A stretch of DNA of 64,000 nucleotides, taken from positions 62,001-126,000 of the forward strand of contig NZ_JPGL01000024.1 of the NCBI RefSeq assembly GCF_000732615.1, read 5' to 3'. The DNA comes from Burkholderia paludis. Its GTDB lineage: Bacteria; Pseudomonadota; Gammaproteobacteria; Burkholderiales; Burkholderiaceae. Shown piece after piece: positions 25,812-34,571 of this stretch. The stretch's first letter is position 1, and each line of letters starts with the position of its first letter. The notes below the pieces were generated by a model. That model saw nothing but the letters and a program-made list of their open reading frames with translations, was not told the origin of the DNA and searched no databases. Both the position numbers and the translations under genes were made by a program.

Positions 25812-27218
25812 TCAGTGCGCGTCGTGGTGACCGTGCGCGAGCTTCGAATGGTGCCGCGAGTACAGGAAGTAGATCACGAGGCCGATCACGAGCCAGATGC
25901 CGAACGCGGCCCACGTGACGGGCTGCAGGTTCAGCATCAGGAACAGGCACGACGCGACCGCGAGGATCGGCACCACGGGCACGCCGGGGCAGCGGAACGC
26001 GCGCGGCAGATCGGGGTGCGTGCGGCGCAGCACGAGCACGGCGATCGACACCATCGAGAAGGCCGCGAGCGTGCCGATGTTGATCAGCTCGGCGAGCACG
26101 TTGAGCGGCACGAGCGCGGCGATCAGCCCGAAGAACAGGCCGACGAGCCAGGTCGTGAGGAACGGCGTCGCGTAGCGCGGGTGCACGCGCGACAGCGTCG
26201 CCGGCAGCAGCCCGTCGCGCGACATCGCGAAGATCACGCGCGTCTGGCCGTAGCTCATCACGAGGATCACGGTCAGCATGCCGAGCACGGCGCCGAGATC
26301 GATGAAGCCCGCGACCCAGTTCTCGCCGGCGGCTTGCAGCGCGTACGAGATCGGGTGCGAGATGTTCGCGTACCGGGCCGACGGCACGATGCCGGTCGCG
26401 ACCGCGGCGACCGTCACGTACAACACCGCACACACGGCGAGCGACGCGATGATGCCGATCGGCAGGTCGCGTTTCGGATTCTTCACCTCCTCGGCCGCCG
26501 ACGACACGGCGTCGAAGCCGATGAACGCGAAGAACATCACGGCCGCCGCGCCGAACACGCCGTTCCAGCCGTGCGGCATGAACGGCTTCCAGTTCGCGGG
26601 CGTCACGTGGAACACGCCGACCGCGATGACGAGCAGCACCACCGACACCTTGATGAACACCATGATGTTGTTGATGCGGGTCGATTCGCGGATGCCGATC
26701 GACAGCAGCGTCGTGATCACGAGCATCACGAGGAACGCAGGCAGGTTGAACCAGGTGACGACGCCCGGCACCGCGCCGGGCGCGGCCGTCAGCACGGTGG
26801 GCAACGACAGCCCGAAGCCCTGCAGCAGCGACTGCAGGTAGCCCGACCAGCCGACCGACACGGCCGACGACGCGAGGCCGTATTCGAGCATCAGGTCCCA
26901 GCCGATGATCCACGCGACGAGCTCGCCGAGCGTGGCGTACGAATACGTGTAGATGGAGCCGGCGACGGGGATCGTCGACGCGAACTCGGCGTACGACAGC
27001 GCCGCGAGGCCGCACGCGATCGCGGCGATCACGAACGACAGCATCAGCGCCGGGCCGGCCTGCACGGCGCCGGTGCCGGTCAGCACGAAGATGCCGGTGC
27101 CGATGATGGCGCCGATGCCGAGGAAGGTGAGGTCGATCGCGCCGAGCGCTTTCTTGAGCCCGGCGGCATGCGCGCCGGCGATCATGCGATCGACGTTTTT
27201 CTTGCGGAAGAGAGACAT
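25812..27218 (-). CDS. APC-family amino acid permease
   Basis: A 468-residue inner-membrane protein with about twelve hydrophobic helices, of the cationic amino acid transporter-like group (YfnA/YhdG/CAT). The unwound first helix carries GAIIGTGIFVLTG (about 35-47) and helix 3 has EFASTIPVAGSIYTY. A charged hinge reads AAEEVKNPKRDLP (about 240-252), a segment conserved in this group. The His-rich C-terminus (RHHSKLAHGHHDAH) is notable and could bind metal. The ATG at 27218 gives MSLFRKKNVD, the usual N-terminus of these transporters, though no clear ribosome-binding site is seen. Substrate not resolvable. Confidence 0.9.
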   Translation of the reverse strand: MSLFRKKNVDRMIAGAHAAGLKKALGAIDLTFLGIGAIIGTGIFVLTGTGAVQAGPALMLSFVIAAIACGLAALSYAEFASTIPVAGSIYTYSYATLGELVAWIIGWDLMLEYGLASSAVSVGWSGYLQSLLQGFGLSLPTVLTAAPGAVPGVVTWFNLPAFLVMLVITTLLSIGIRESTRINNIMVFIKVSVVLLVIAVGVFHVTPANWKPFMPHGWNGVFGAAAVMFFAFIGFDAVSSAAEEVKNPKRDLPIGIIASLAVCAVLYVTVAAVATGIVPSARYANISHPISYALQAAGENWVAGFIDLGAVLGMLTVILVMSYGQTRVIFAMSRDGLLPATLSRVHPRYATPFLTTWLVGLFFGLIAALVPLNVLAELINIGTLAAFSMVSIAVLVLRRTHPDLPRAFRCPGVPVVPILAVASCLFLMLNLQPVTWAAFGIWLVIGLVIYFLYSRHHSKLAHGHHDAH

Positions 27219-27441
27219 TGCGGATGAATTGCAGGCGCGCGCGGGCGCGGAAGCGCTGACTGAGTGAAAACCGATAATTTTAGCCGATTTGACGCGCAAG
27301 ACCCGCTGCAGCGCAGCGGTTCGTCACGAAATCGTCCGATAAAACAAGCGCTTGCGCGCGCGCCGGGCGGCACGCGGCGGCAGCGCGGCATGTGCCGCGC
27401 CGCCGGGCCGGGCAAGTCGGCGAACCGGCCGGACGTACGAA

Positions 27442-28098
27442 TCAGGCGCCGGCCGTGGGCGCCATGTCGACGAGCCGGTTGCTCATCACGTAGAAGGTGA
27501 GTTCCGCGTTGTTCGACAGCCGCATCTTCTCGAGCAGCCGCGACCGGTACACGCTCACCGTCTTCACGGACAGCGACAGCGTGTTCGCGATGTCGGTGAG
27601 CCGCTTGCCCGACGCGAGCATGCAGAGCGTCTGGTATTCGCGATCGGACAGCTTCTCGTGCGGCAGCGGCTCGTTCTCGAACGACACGTATTCGGCGAGC
27701 GCCTCGGCCATCGCGGGGCTCACGTACTTGCGGCCGGCCGCGACCTGCTGGATCGCGCCGATCATCTGCGCGGCGTTGACCGTCTTCGACAGGTAGCCGG
27801 CGGCGCCGGCCTTCAGCGCGCGAACCGCGTACTGATCCTCGCGGTACATCGAGAACATCAGCACCGGCGTGCGCGGCAGCTTGCGCTTGAGGCGCTTGAG
27901 CACCTCGATGCCGTTGGTGTCGGGCAGCGAGATGTCGAGCAGGATCACGTCGAATTCCTGTTTGTCGACGACGGCCATCGCGTCGCCGCCGTTCTCGGCC
28001 TCGGTGACGTCGCGCGCGACGCCGCGGTCGATCAGCAACTGGCGGATCCCTTGCCGGACGATCGCGTGATCGTCCACGAGCAGGATGTTCAGGCTCAT
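27442..28098 (-). CDS. NarL/FixJ-type response regulator
   Basis: A 218-residue two-component response regulator. The receiver domain (1-125) has the acidic pair D9-D10, phosphoacceptor D55 (ILLDISLPD) and K105. The C-terminal LuxR-type HTH (about 148-205) includes LSDREYQTLCML and VKTVSVYRSRLLEKM, so it binds DNA. GAGG upstream of ATG 28098 supports the start. The cognate histidine kinase gene ends seven bases upstream, so the two form one leftward operon. Overall layout resembles GacA/UvrY-type regulators; targets are not evident from the sequence. Confidence 0.93.
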   Translation of the reverse strand: MSLNILLVDDHAIVRQGIRQLLIDRGVARDVTEAENGGDAMAVVDKQEFDVILLDISLPDTNGIEVLKRLKRKLPRTPVLMFSMYREDQYAVRALKAGAAGYLSKTVNAAQMIGAIQQVAAGRKYVSPAMAEALAEYVSFENEPLPHEKLSDREYQTLCMLASGKRLTDIANTLSLSVKTVSVYRSRLLEKMRLSNNAELTFYVMSNRLVDMAPTAGA

Positions 28099-28105
28099 GA
28101 CGACC

Positions 28106-28921
28106 TCACGAAAGCGATGCGCGGCGGGCCGCGACCGGCACCGCGAGCAGCGAATCCCACGCGAAGCGTGCGGTGATGCGCGTGCCGCGGCCGGCTTCCG
28201 GGGTGCTCGCGTCGAAGCTGCCGCCGAACGCCTCGCAGCGGGCACGCATGCCCGCAAGGCCGTAGCCGGTGCGGCGGCTTCGCGAGAAACCGGTACCATC
28301 GTCGGAGACGATCAATGACAGGTGGGTGCCGTCGGTCGCGATCCGCACGTCGACCGACGCGGCGCGCGCGTGCTTCGCGACGTTCGACAACGCTTCCTGC
28401 GCGACGCGTAACACCGCGAGCGCGCTGGCGCCGGCAATCTGCGTCAGGCGTGCGTCGGCCGCGCAGACAAAGCTCGTGCGCAGGCCGGTGCGCGTCGCGT
28501 GGCTGTCGACCCACGACGACAGCGCGCCGACGACGCCCGCGTCGAGTGCGGGCGTATCGCGTTCGTCGATCAGCCGGCGGTTCGCGTCGGTTGCGGCGTC
28601 GAGCGCCTGCTGCGCCAGCTCCAGCGCACGCAGGCAGCCGTCCGGCGCATCGGCCGGCAGCCACGTTTGAACGTTTGCGAGCGCGAAACGAGCAGCGGTG
28701 AGTTCGGCGCCGAGTCCGTCATGCAGCTCGCCGGCCAGATGGCGGCGCGCTGCTTCGTCGGCGGCAAGCAATTGGGCGGACAGCGCTGCGATCCGCGCGG
28801 CGGAGGCGTCGCGTGCGGACGCGACGTCGGCAATGGGCGGAGTGGCGGCGCAGCCTTGTACGCGCTGCTGCGATGGGAACGGGGCGTGAGCGCCCCGGGG
28901 TGCGCTAAGCGACGTATCCAT
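28106..28921 (-). CDS. Soluble sensor histidine kinase, HisKA_3 type
   Basis: A 271-residue histidine kinase with no membrane segment or recognisable sensor domain. The first 50 residues are Ala/Pro-rich, followed by a short coiled-coil-like helix. The phospho-His is H67 in LAGELHDGLGAEL, typical of NarX/DegS-type kinases. The ATPase domain has an N box (NVAKHARA), G1 (SDDGTGF) and G2 (GYGLAGMRARCEAFGG). GGGAGAG upstream of ATG 28921 gives a good start, and no longer N-terminus is credible. It probably phosphorylates the response regulator encoded seven bases downstream. What it senses, presumably a cytoplasmic signal or partner, is unknown. Confidence 0.88.
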   Translation of the reverse strand: MDTSLSAPRGAHAPFPSQQRVQGCAATPPIADVASARDASAARIAALSAQLLAADEAARRHLAGELHDGLGAELTAARFALANVQTWLPADAPDGCLRALELAQQALDAATDANRRLIDERDTPALDAGVVGALSSWVDSHATRTGLRTSFVCAADARLTQIAGASALAVLRVAQEALSNVAKHARAASVDVRIATDGTHLSLIVSDDGTGFSRSRRTGYGLAGMRARCEAFGGSFDASTPEAGRGTRITARFAWDSLLAVPVAARRASLS

Positions 28922-29280
28922 GACTCTCCCTGCTGTCAGAAAGCGGTTCAGACACCGGCTGGCTGCGTGGATCGGCTGCCGTTTCGATGACGGTCGCCGC
29001 CAGAGAATCGCCCCCTGCCGAGGTAACAAAAGTTACGTCTTGTAACACTTGCATCCGACCCTTCCACTCTCATCCAAACGTCAACCACGCGCGGCGAATA
29101 ATATCTCAAAATTTCTGAAAAGGTCATGTCGGGCGGACATTTAAGGGTAAATGTGAGTGATTGGCGCGAACGTGTTGTAGGAAAAACACTGACGCGCAAG
29201 CGCCGGACGCTGACGTATCAAAATGTAACTATTTGAGATGCGATGGTCCCAGCTTGTTACTAATTCGCCAAGCCCGGATG
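28922..29280. other. Intergenic region with AT-rich regulatory DNA
   Basis: About 360 bases upstream of the kinase gene and downstream of fpr. It is AT-rich from 29010 onward and carries the GTAAC half-site array described separately, as well as several A/T tracts (29100-29230). No coding frame is supported. Confidence 0.5.
29023..29046. promoter_or_regulatory. Array of three GTAAC/GTTAC half-sites
   Basis: GTAAC (29023-29027), GTTAC (29032-29036) and GTAAC (29042-29046) occur at 9- and 10-base intervals and form two overlapping inverted repeats. They lie about 100 bases upstream of the histidine kinase start. The roughly one-turn spacing suits a dimeric or multimeric regulator; autoregulation by the encoded response regulator is a possibility. 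Confidence 0.45.
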
Positions 29281-29307
29281 AAAAAAAACCGGAGCTTTCA
29301 CTCCGGT
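29281..29307 (-). terminator. Rho-independent terminator of fpr
   Basis: On the minus strand ACCGGAG pairs with CTCCGGT (29288-29294 with 29301-29307) around a 6-base loop, followed by eight T residues (A-run at 29281-29288). It lies about 30 bases after the fpr stop. Confidence 0.93.
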
Positions 29308-29336
29308 TCTTGATGTGGCACAAATTTAGGGGCGGA

Positions 29337-30107
29337 TCAGTCGACGAATGCGCGTTCGATCACGTAGTGGCCCGGTGCGCTGTTCTTGCCTTCGACGAGG
29401 CCGGCCTGCTTCAGCAGGTCGGTCGTGTCCTTCAGCATCGCGGTGCTGCCGCACAGCATCACGCGGTCGTTTTCCGGCGAGAACGGCGGGACGTCGAGAT
29501 CGGTGAACAGCTTGCCCGTCGCGATCAGGTCGGTGATCCGGCCTTCGTTGTCGAACGCTTCGCGCGTGACCGTCGGGTAGTAGACGAGCTTTTCCTTGAT
29601 GATGTCGCCGAGGTACTCGTGGCCCGGCAGGTCGTGCTTGATGTAGTCCATGTACGCGAGCTCGCCCTTCAGGCGGCACGTGTGCGTCAGGACCACCTTG
29701 TCGAAGCGTTCGTAGATGTCCGGATCGCGGATGATCGACATGAACGGCGCGAGGCCCGTGCCCGTCGACAGCATCCACAGCGTCTTGCCCGGCAGCAGGT
29801 TGTCGGCGACCAGCGTGCCCGTCGGCTTCTTGCCGATCAGCACCGTGTCGCCCACCTTCAGGTGCTGCAGGCGCGACGTCAGCGGGCCGTCCTGCACCTT
29901 GATGCTGAAGAATTCGAGATGCTCTTCGTAGTTCGGGCTGACGATCGAATAGGCGCGCGCGAGCGGCTTGCCGTCGACCTCGAGGCCGACCATCGTGAAT
30001 TCGCCGTTGTTGAAGCGCAGGCCCGCCTCGCGGGTGCAGGTGAAGCTGAACAGCGTGTCGGTCCAGTGATGGACGGATTGAACGGTGGCGGTGTCGTATT
30101 TGCTCAT
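29337..30107 (-). CDS. fpr: Ferredoxin--NADP reductase
   Basis: A 256-residue flavoprotein that exchanges electrons between NADPH and ferredoxin/flavodoxin; E. coli Fpr has 248 residues. The FAD site is RAYSI (R51-S54 region) and the NADPH site is STGTGLAPFMSII (114-126). The C-terminus reads ERAFVD; enteric Fpr ends in Trp, so the C-terminal FAD-stacking residue is Phe-type here. In Pseudomonas and Burkholderia Fpr supports oxidative-stress defence and iron-sulfur repair. ATG 30107 gives the expected MSKYDTATV N-terminus. Monocistronic, with a strong terminator. Confidence 0.95.
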   Translation of the reverse strand: MSKYDTATVQSVHHWTDTLFSFTCTREAGLRFNNGEFTMVGLEVDGKPLARAYSIVSPNYEEHLEFFSIKVQDGPLTSRLQHLKVGDTVLIGKKPTGTLVADNLLPGKTLWMLSTGTGLAPFMSIIRDPDIYERFDKVVLTHTCRLKGELAYMDYIKHDLPGHEYLGDIIKEKLVYYPTVTREAFDNEGRITDLIATGKLFTDLDVPPFSPENDRVMLCGSTAMLKDTTDLLKQAGLVEGKNSAPGHYVIERAFVD

Positions 30108-30332
30108 GGCTTTGAAAACGGACGCGCGTAGCGAACGCGAGTAACGGGCCCCAAAACGGGCAAAAACCGAGTGCGACGGCCCGATCGCGGATCGGCCGGC
30201 CGGCGCGCCTGACACGCGCCTTCTCGATGACAGACGATTGAGGAATTCATTATTTTACCCTGTTGGCACCGATCGCGGGCTTGACCACCGAGGCTGCGCG
30301 GATTTGGCGCAACGCATTCTTTCAATTGTCTT

Positions 30333-30980
30333 TCATCGATCGGCCGCGAGTTTTGCGCCGAGGCCGACGAGCGCCACGCCGCACAGCGCGTCGAGCGGAC
30401 GCCGCACGCGCCGGTAGCCGCGCTGCGCGCGCGGGCTGGCGAACAGGTACGCGACGCACGAATACCAGCCCGCCGACAGCACGCCGATCGTCACCAGCAC
30501 CGCGCCGTTGAACCACAGCGGCACGTGCGCGGGCAGCATCGCCGCGAACACGCTGGTCCAGAACGCGCACGATTTCGGGTTCGTGAGGCAGGTGAACAGG
30601 CCGCTGCGATAGGCGCGCAGGTAGTCGCGCGCGTGCGGCGCAGCCAGCGGCGCGGGTTCGTCGGGCGCGCCGGCCGGCGCCGCGTCGCGGCGCACGCCCG
30701 CGCGCAGCAGCTTGATGCCGAAATACACGAGATACAGCGCGCCGCCGATCCGGATCGCCTCGTACAGCCATTCGACCTGGTGCAGCACGGCCGCTAGACC
30801 GAGCATCGCGAGCGTCGCCCATGCCAGCGACGCGGTGCCGACGCCGAGCGCCGACGCGGCGCCGAGGCTGCGCCGGCCCGCGAGCGACAATTGCGAGATC
30901 ATGAAGAAATTCGGGCCGGGCGTAATCGCGGCGACGAGATAGACGACGGCGATTTGCAACAGGATCGGCAGGTAGGTCAT
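30333..30980 (-). CDS. LysE/RhtB-family amino acid exporter
   Basis: A 215-residue inner-membrane protein with six hydrophobic segments, the normal size and topology for LysE/RhtB exporters. The family motif ITPGPNFFMISQLSLAGRR (about 18-36) is present. A Pro/Ala-rich cytoplasmic loop separates helix 3 from 4 (about 110-130). It probably exports an amino acid or homoserine lactone-like compound. ATG 30980 has no clear ribosome-binding site but gives the expected N-terminus. The EEP-family gene ends upstream by 62 bases. Confidence 0.9.
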   Translation of the reverse strand: MTYLPILLQIAVVYLVAAITPGPNFFMISQLSLAGRRSLGAASALGVGTASLAWATLAMLGLAAVLHQVEWLYEAIRIGGALYLVYFGIKLLRAGVRRDAAPAGAPDEPAPLAAPHARDYLRAYRSGLFTCLTNPKSCAFWTSVFAAMLPAHVPLWFNGAVLVTIGVLSAGWYSCVAYLFASPRAQRGYRRVRRPLDALCGVALVGLGAKLAADR

Positions 30981-31042
30981 GGCGGCGCGGGCGGAATGGG
31001 CGAGCCCCGAATGGTAGCGCGCCGCGCGACCGGAGCGCGGCG

Positions 31043-31858
31043 TTACGGCGGATCGAGGCGCAGGCGCGCGATGTACGGCAGGTGATCCGACAGCCACGCG
31101 GCCTCGCCGGACGGCGCGCGCCATTCGAGCGGCGTCAGCCCGCGCACGAACATCTTGTCGAGCGCGAGCGCCGGCGAGAACGCGGGGAACGTGCGGCCCG
31201 ATTCGCCGAGCAGCGTCGCGACCTCGGAGAGTCCGATCTCGCCGAACAGCGCGACCGAATCGTTGCGCCAGTCGTTGAAATCGCCGGCGAGCATCAGCGG
31301 GCCGTCGCCCGCGTTGCGCACGATCCAGTGCGCGATCCAGTGCATCTGGCGCAGCCGCGCGGCCCGCGTGAGCGCGAGGTGCGCGCACAGCAGCGTGACG
31401 GGACGCGCGCCGGCGAGCGTCGCGCGCGCGACCAGCAGCCCGCGCCGCTCGAAGCGGTGCGCGGAGATGTCCCAGCGGCCGCCGAGGTCGAGCGGATGCG
31501 GCGACAGGATCGCATTGCCGTGCCGCCACGACGGCTTGAACACGTTCGGCCCGAGGGCGATCTGCCAGTCGAGCGCATGCGCGATCTCGGTGGCCTGGCA
31601 ATGCCACACGTCGTCGACCGCATCGTCCATCGGCGCGCCGAAGCGCGGCGCGAGCACGGGGCGCGGCATGCGGCGCGCCATCGCTTCCTGCAGGAAATAC
31701 ACGTCGGCGTGCGTCGACTGCATCCAGTTGCGCATCGCGTTCCACGCGGTGAAGCCGAGCGGCGAGCGGCCCTTGTGCAGGTTCCAGCTCACCGCGGTGA
31801 TTTCGTCGGGCGCGGCGTGCGGTTCGGCGAACGGCAGGGACAGGGCGTCGGCGGACAT
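31043..31858 (-). CDS. Endonuclease/exonuclease/phosphatase family protein
   Basis: A 271-residue protein with the EEP fold (DNase I-like nucleases and phosphatases). Metal and catalytic motifs are visible: the N-terminal SWNLHKG (Asn), QEAM (Glu ligand), the GDFNDWR motif (Asp/Asn) and the C-terminal SDHLPY (Asp-His pair). No signal peptide, so it acts in the cytoplasm. It may cleave nucleic acid or phosphodiesters; the particular substrate cannot be told. Its ATG lies five bases after the stop of an exported-protein gene, implying co-transcription. Confidence 0.9.
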   Translation of the reverse strand: MSADALSLPFAEPHAAPDEITAVSWNLHKGRSPLGFTAWNAMRNWMQSTHADVYFLQEAMARRMPRPVLAPRFGAPMDDAVDDVWHCQATEIAHALDWQIALGPNVFKPSWRHGNAILSPHPLDLGGRWDISAHRFERRGLLVARATLAGARPVTLLCAHLALTRAARLRQMHWIAHWIVRNAGDGPLMLAGDFNDWRNDSVALFGEIGLSEVATLLGESGRTFPAFSPALALDKMFVRGLTPLEWRAPSGEAAWLSDHLPYIARLRLDPP

Positions 31859-31863
31859 GACGT

Positions 31864-32352
31864 TCAATCCTGCGCGACGCGCGCACGCACGCGGTACACG
31901 AGATGCGGGCGCTGCTCGACGAGCGTCCAGTCCGTCCATGCGTCGCCGCCGACCGTCAAGCCGGGGTGGCTCGCGACGATTTGCCGCGGCGAGGCCGGCA
32001 CGCACGGATCGCTGCGCGTCGCGCTTTCGTCGTCGAGCGTTTCCTGCACGTCGAGCGCGAGCGAGACCGTATTCGCGCCGGCGTCGACCGCGAGCGGCGC
32101 GACCGTCACCGCGCGCGAGCGCTCGGTCGGCACGACGCGGGCGGCGTTGCCGCAACCGACCGGCACGGCGGACGGATAGCGATGGGTATCGGTGCGGGTC
32201 TGGCCGACGGTGGTGTGCTGCTGGAACGTGTCGATCGTCTGGCCGTCGCGCACCACCTGGATCTCCCATGCGACGGAGGCCGGCGCGGGGCTCTGCGCAT
32301 GGGCGGCGAGCGCGATGCTCGCGAGCAGGACGGCCAGGCCGTGTTTCAGCAT
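31864..32352 (-). CDS. Predicted exported protein of unknown function
   Basis: A 162-residue protein with a cleavable signal peptide: MLKHGLAVLLASIALAAHAQS, with likely cleavage after AHA at residue 19. The mature part (about 143 residues) is beta-rich with repeated Thr/Val patterns and two Cys residues (around 68 and 117) that could form a disulfide in the periplasm. Not recognised with certainty; it resembles small Burkholderiales periplasmic domains of unknown function. It is the first gene of a pair with the EEP-family gene, five bases upstream of it. Confidence 0.75.
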   Translation of the reverse strand: MLKHGLAVLLASIALAAHAQSPAPASVAWEIQVVRDGQTIDTFQQHTTVGQTRTDTHRYPSAVPVGCGNAARVVPTERSRAVTVAPLAVDAGANTVSLALDVQETLDDESATRSDPCVPASPRQIVASHPGLTVGGDAWTDWTLVEQRPHLVYRVRARVAQD

Positions 32353-32498
32353 GAAACGTCTCCGGAAATGCGCAATAGCGGGGAACGAACGTACATCTTA
32401 CGCCCGATCGATTTCGATCGCGATGCGGCGGGGCGCGCCGCGCCGGCTTTGCCGCGCGATGCACGCATGTTGAAAAGGTAGGGCCGCGTCATGCGTTT

Positions 32499-33218
32499 TC
32501 AAGCGAAGAAGCGGGCGAACTCGGCGACCGGCGCGCGCTCGGTGACGAGACGGTTCTCGATCGCGGCGGGGTCCGCATGGCCGAGCGACATGCCGCAGAC
32601 GAGCTGTTCGTTGGCGGGAATGCCGAGGTGTTCGGCGACGATCCGGTGAAACGGCACGAATGCCGCCTGCGGGCACGTGTCGAGCCCGCGTGCGCGGGCG
32701 GCCGTCATCACGCCCTGCAGGAACATGCCGCAATCGAGCCATGCGCCGTGGGTCATGATGCGCTCGAGCGTGAAGAACAGCGCGACGGGGGCGTCGAAGA
32801 AACGGAAGTTGCGCGCGTGCTGCGCGTGCATGCGGGCTTTCTCGTCGCGGGCGATGTTCAACAGGCCGTACAGGTCCCAGCCGACCTTGCGGCGCCGCTC
32901 GAGATACGGCGACACCCATTCGCGCGGGTAGTAGTCGTACTCGGCGACGTATTTCTCGTCGCGCGCGGGATCGTCGTGAGCGGCGGTGAGCGCGGCGGCG
33001 AGCGCATCGCGCGTGGCGCCCGTCGCGACGTACACGCGCCACGGCTGGATGTTGGTGCCCGACGGCGCGCGGCTGGCGGCTTCGAGGATCGCCTCGAGCG
33101 TGTCGCGCGCCACCGGCGTGGGCAGGAACGCGCGGATCGCGCGGCGCGACGTGAGCGCGGTGTCGACGGCGTCGATCGCATCGGCGTCGATGCGCGGGGA
33201 AGCGGCGGGAACGGACAT
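32499..33218 (-). CDS. Nitroreductase family protein
   Basis: A 239-residue FMN-dependent nitroreductase-like protein. Flavin-binding elements are SRRAIRAFLPTPV near 26-38, RAPSGTNIQPWRVYV near 52-66 and the VCGMSLGHAD segment near 206-215, as in the NfsB/FRP branch. Two in-frame ATGs occur; GAAGG spacing favours 33218 (MSVPAASP) over 33224. These enzymes reduce nitroaromatics, quinones or enones with NAD(P)H. Stands alone. Confidence 0.9.
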   Translation of the reverse strand: MSVPAASPRIDADAIDAVDTALTSRRAIRAFLPTPVARDTLEAILEAASRAPSGTNIQPWRVYVATGATRDALAAALTAAHDDPARDEKYVAEYDYYPREWVSPYLERRRKVGWDLYGLLNIARDEKARMHAQHARNFRFFDAPVALFFTLERIMTHGAWLDCGMFLQGVMTAARARGLDTCPQAAFVPFHRIVAEHLGIPANEQLVCGMSLGHADPAAIENRLVTERAPVAEFARFFA

Positions 33219-33446
33219 CGGCATACCTTCGGAGCGGGCGCGACCCGCCGCGCGGTCGTGGCCGGCGAAGCCGGCGCGGCGGGCGGGTCAACCGACGATC
33301 ATACGCCGTGCCGCGCCGGCGTGCAGCGCGCTCCGGTGTTAGCAGCAGACGCGCGCGGCTGCTCGCTTGCGCGGCGATGCGGGCCCGCTACACTGAAATC
33401 GTAAGGGTCTGATGGTTGTGCGACGGCAAGCGGCAGCGAGGTTGGT

Positions 33447-34427
33447 ATGACGACGGCGATGGTGAAACAGGAACTGGCGGTGGCGTCCTTCAGCACGGTG
33501 TACGACCTCGAACAGGTCGAGACGGCGTTGAGCGACCTGAACGAGAGTGCGAGCGACGCACTGCGCGCCACCTACGAGAAGATGCTCAAGACGGGCAATC
33601 TGCGCTTCTGCGTGAAGCCGAACCGGATGCCGTCGTTCGACGCGCTCGGCGACGCATTGCCCAATTTCACGGAGCCGCTCGATGACGTGCGCAAGCAGGT
33701 CGCGCTGTGTCTCGAAACGGACGACCGGCTCGAACTGATGCCGATCCTGCTGCTCGGGCCGCCCGGCATCGGCAAGACGCATTTCGCGAAGGCGCTCGCG
33801 CAACTGCTCGGCACCGCGTACCACTACGTGCCGATGAGTTCGCTGACGGCCGGCTGGATCCTGTCGGGCGCTTCGTCGCAATGGAAGAACGCGAAGCCCG
33901 GCAAGGTATTCGACGCGCTCGTGAACGGCAGCTATGCGAACCCGGTGATCGCGGTCGACGAGATCGACAAGGCCGGCAGCGATGCGCAATACGATCCGCT
34001 CGGCGCGCTGTATGCGTTGCTCGAGCACGACACCGCGCGGGCCTTCGTCGACGAATTCGCGGAAGTGCCGATCGATGCGGGCAACGTGATCTGGATCGCG
34101 ACCGCGAACGACGCGCAGGCGATTCCGGAACCGCTGCTCAACCGGATGAACGTGTACGAGATCGCGCCGCCCGATGCGGCCGGCGCGCGCCGGATCGCGC
34201 AGACGATCTACGACGAGATCCGCACGTCGCACGCGTGGGGGCGGCGCTTCCCCGACACGCTCGGCGACGATGCGCTCGACGTGCTGGCCGCGACGCCGCC
34301 GCGCACGATGCGCCGCGCGCTGCTGCACGCATTCGGCGCCGCGCGGCTCGACGGCCGCGACGCGATCGGGCCGCGCGACATCCGCGCCGACGAGGGCGCC
34401 GCGAAGCGCCGGCCGATCGGCTTCTGA
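33447..34427 (+). CDS. Stand-alone Lon-like AAA ATPase
   Basis: A 326-residue protein consisting essentially of one AAA+ module. Walker A is GPPGIGKT (104-111), Walker B is VIAVDEID (167-174), and ATANDAQAIPEPLLNRM contains the sensor 1 Asn and the arginine-finger region. The AAA core most resembles that of Lon (bound to DNA- or substrate-binding domains), but no Ser-Lys protease domain follows and the protein ends after the alpha-helical lid. The N-terminal 90 residues are helical without a known domain. GAGG nine bases upstream of ATG 33447 supports the start. Likely a remodeller or inactive protease partner; client unknown. Confidence 0.85.
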   Translation: MTTAMVKQELAVASFSTVYDLEQVETALSDLNESASDALRATYEKMLKTGNLRFCVKPNRMPSFDALGDALPNFTEPLDDVRKQVALCLETDDRLELMPILLLGPPGIGKTHFAKALAQLLGTAYHYVPMSSLTAGWILSGASSQWKNAKPGKVFDALVNGSYANPVIAVDEIDKAGSDAQYDPLGALYALLEHDTARAFVDEFAEVPIDAGNVIWIATANDAQAIPEPLLNRMNVYEIAPPDAAGARRIAQTIYDEIRTSHAWGRRFPDTLGDDALDVLAATPPRTMRRALLHAFGAARLDGRDAIGPRDIRADEGAAKRRPIGF

Positions 34428-34571
34428 CCGGGCGGCGCGCGCGGCGGCGGGCTGCGCGCGCCGCGCCGTGCGCGGTATCGTTGCGCCGCACGCGCATCCG
34501 CTCGGCAAGCGGGTGAACCGGGACGTACAATTCTTATCTCTCCCCTCGACGCGCTAGCGGCGCGAAACGTC

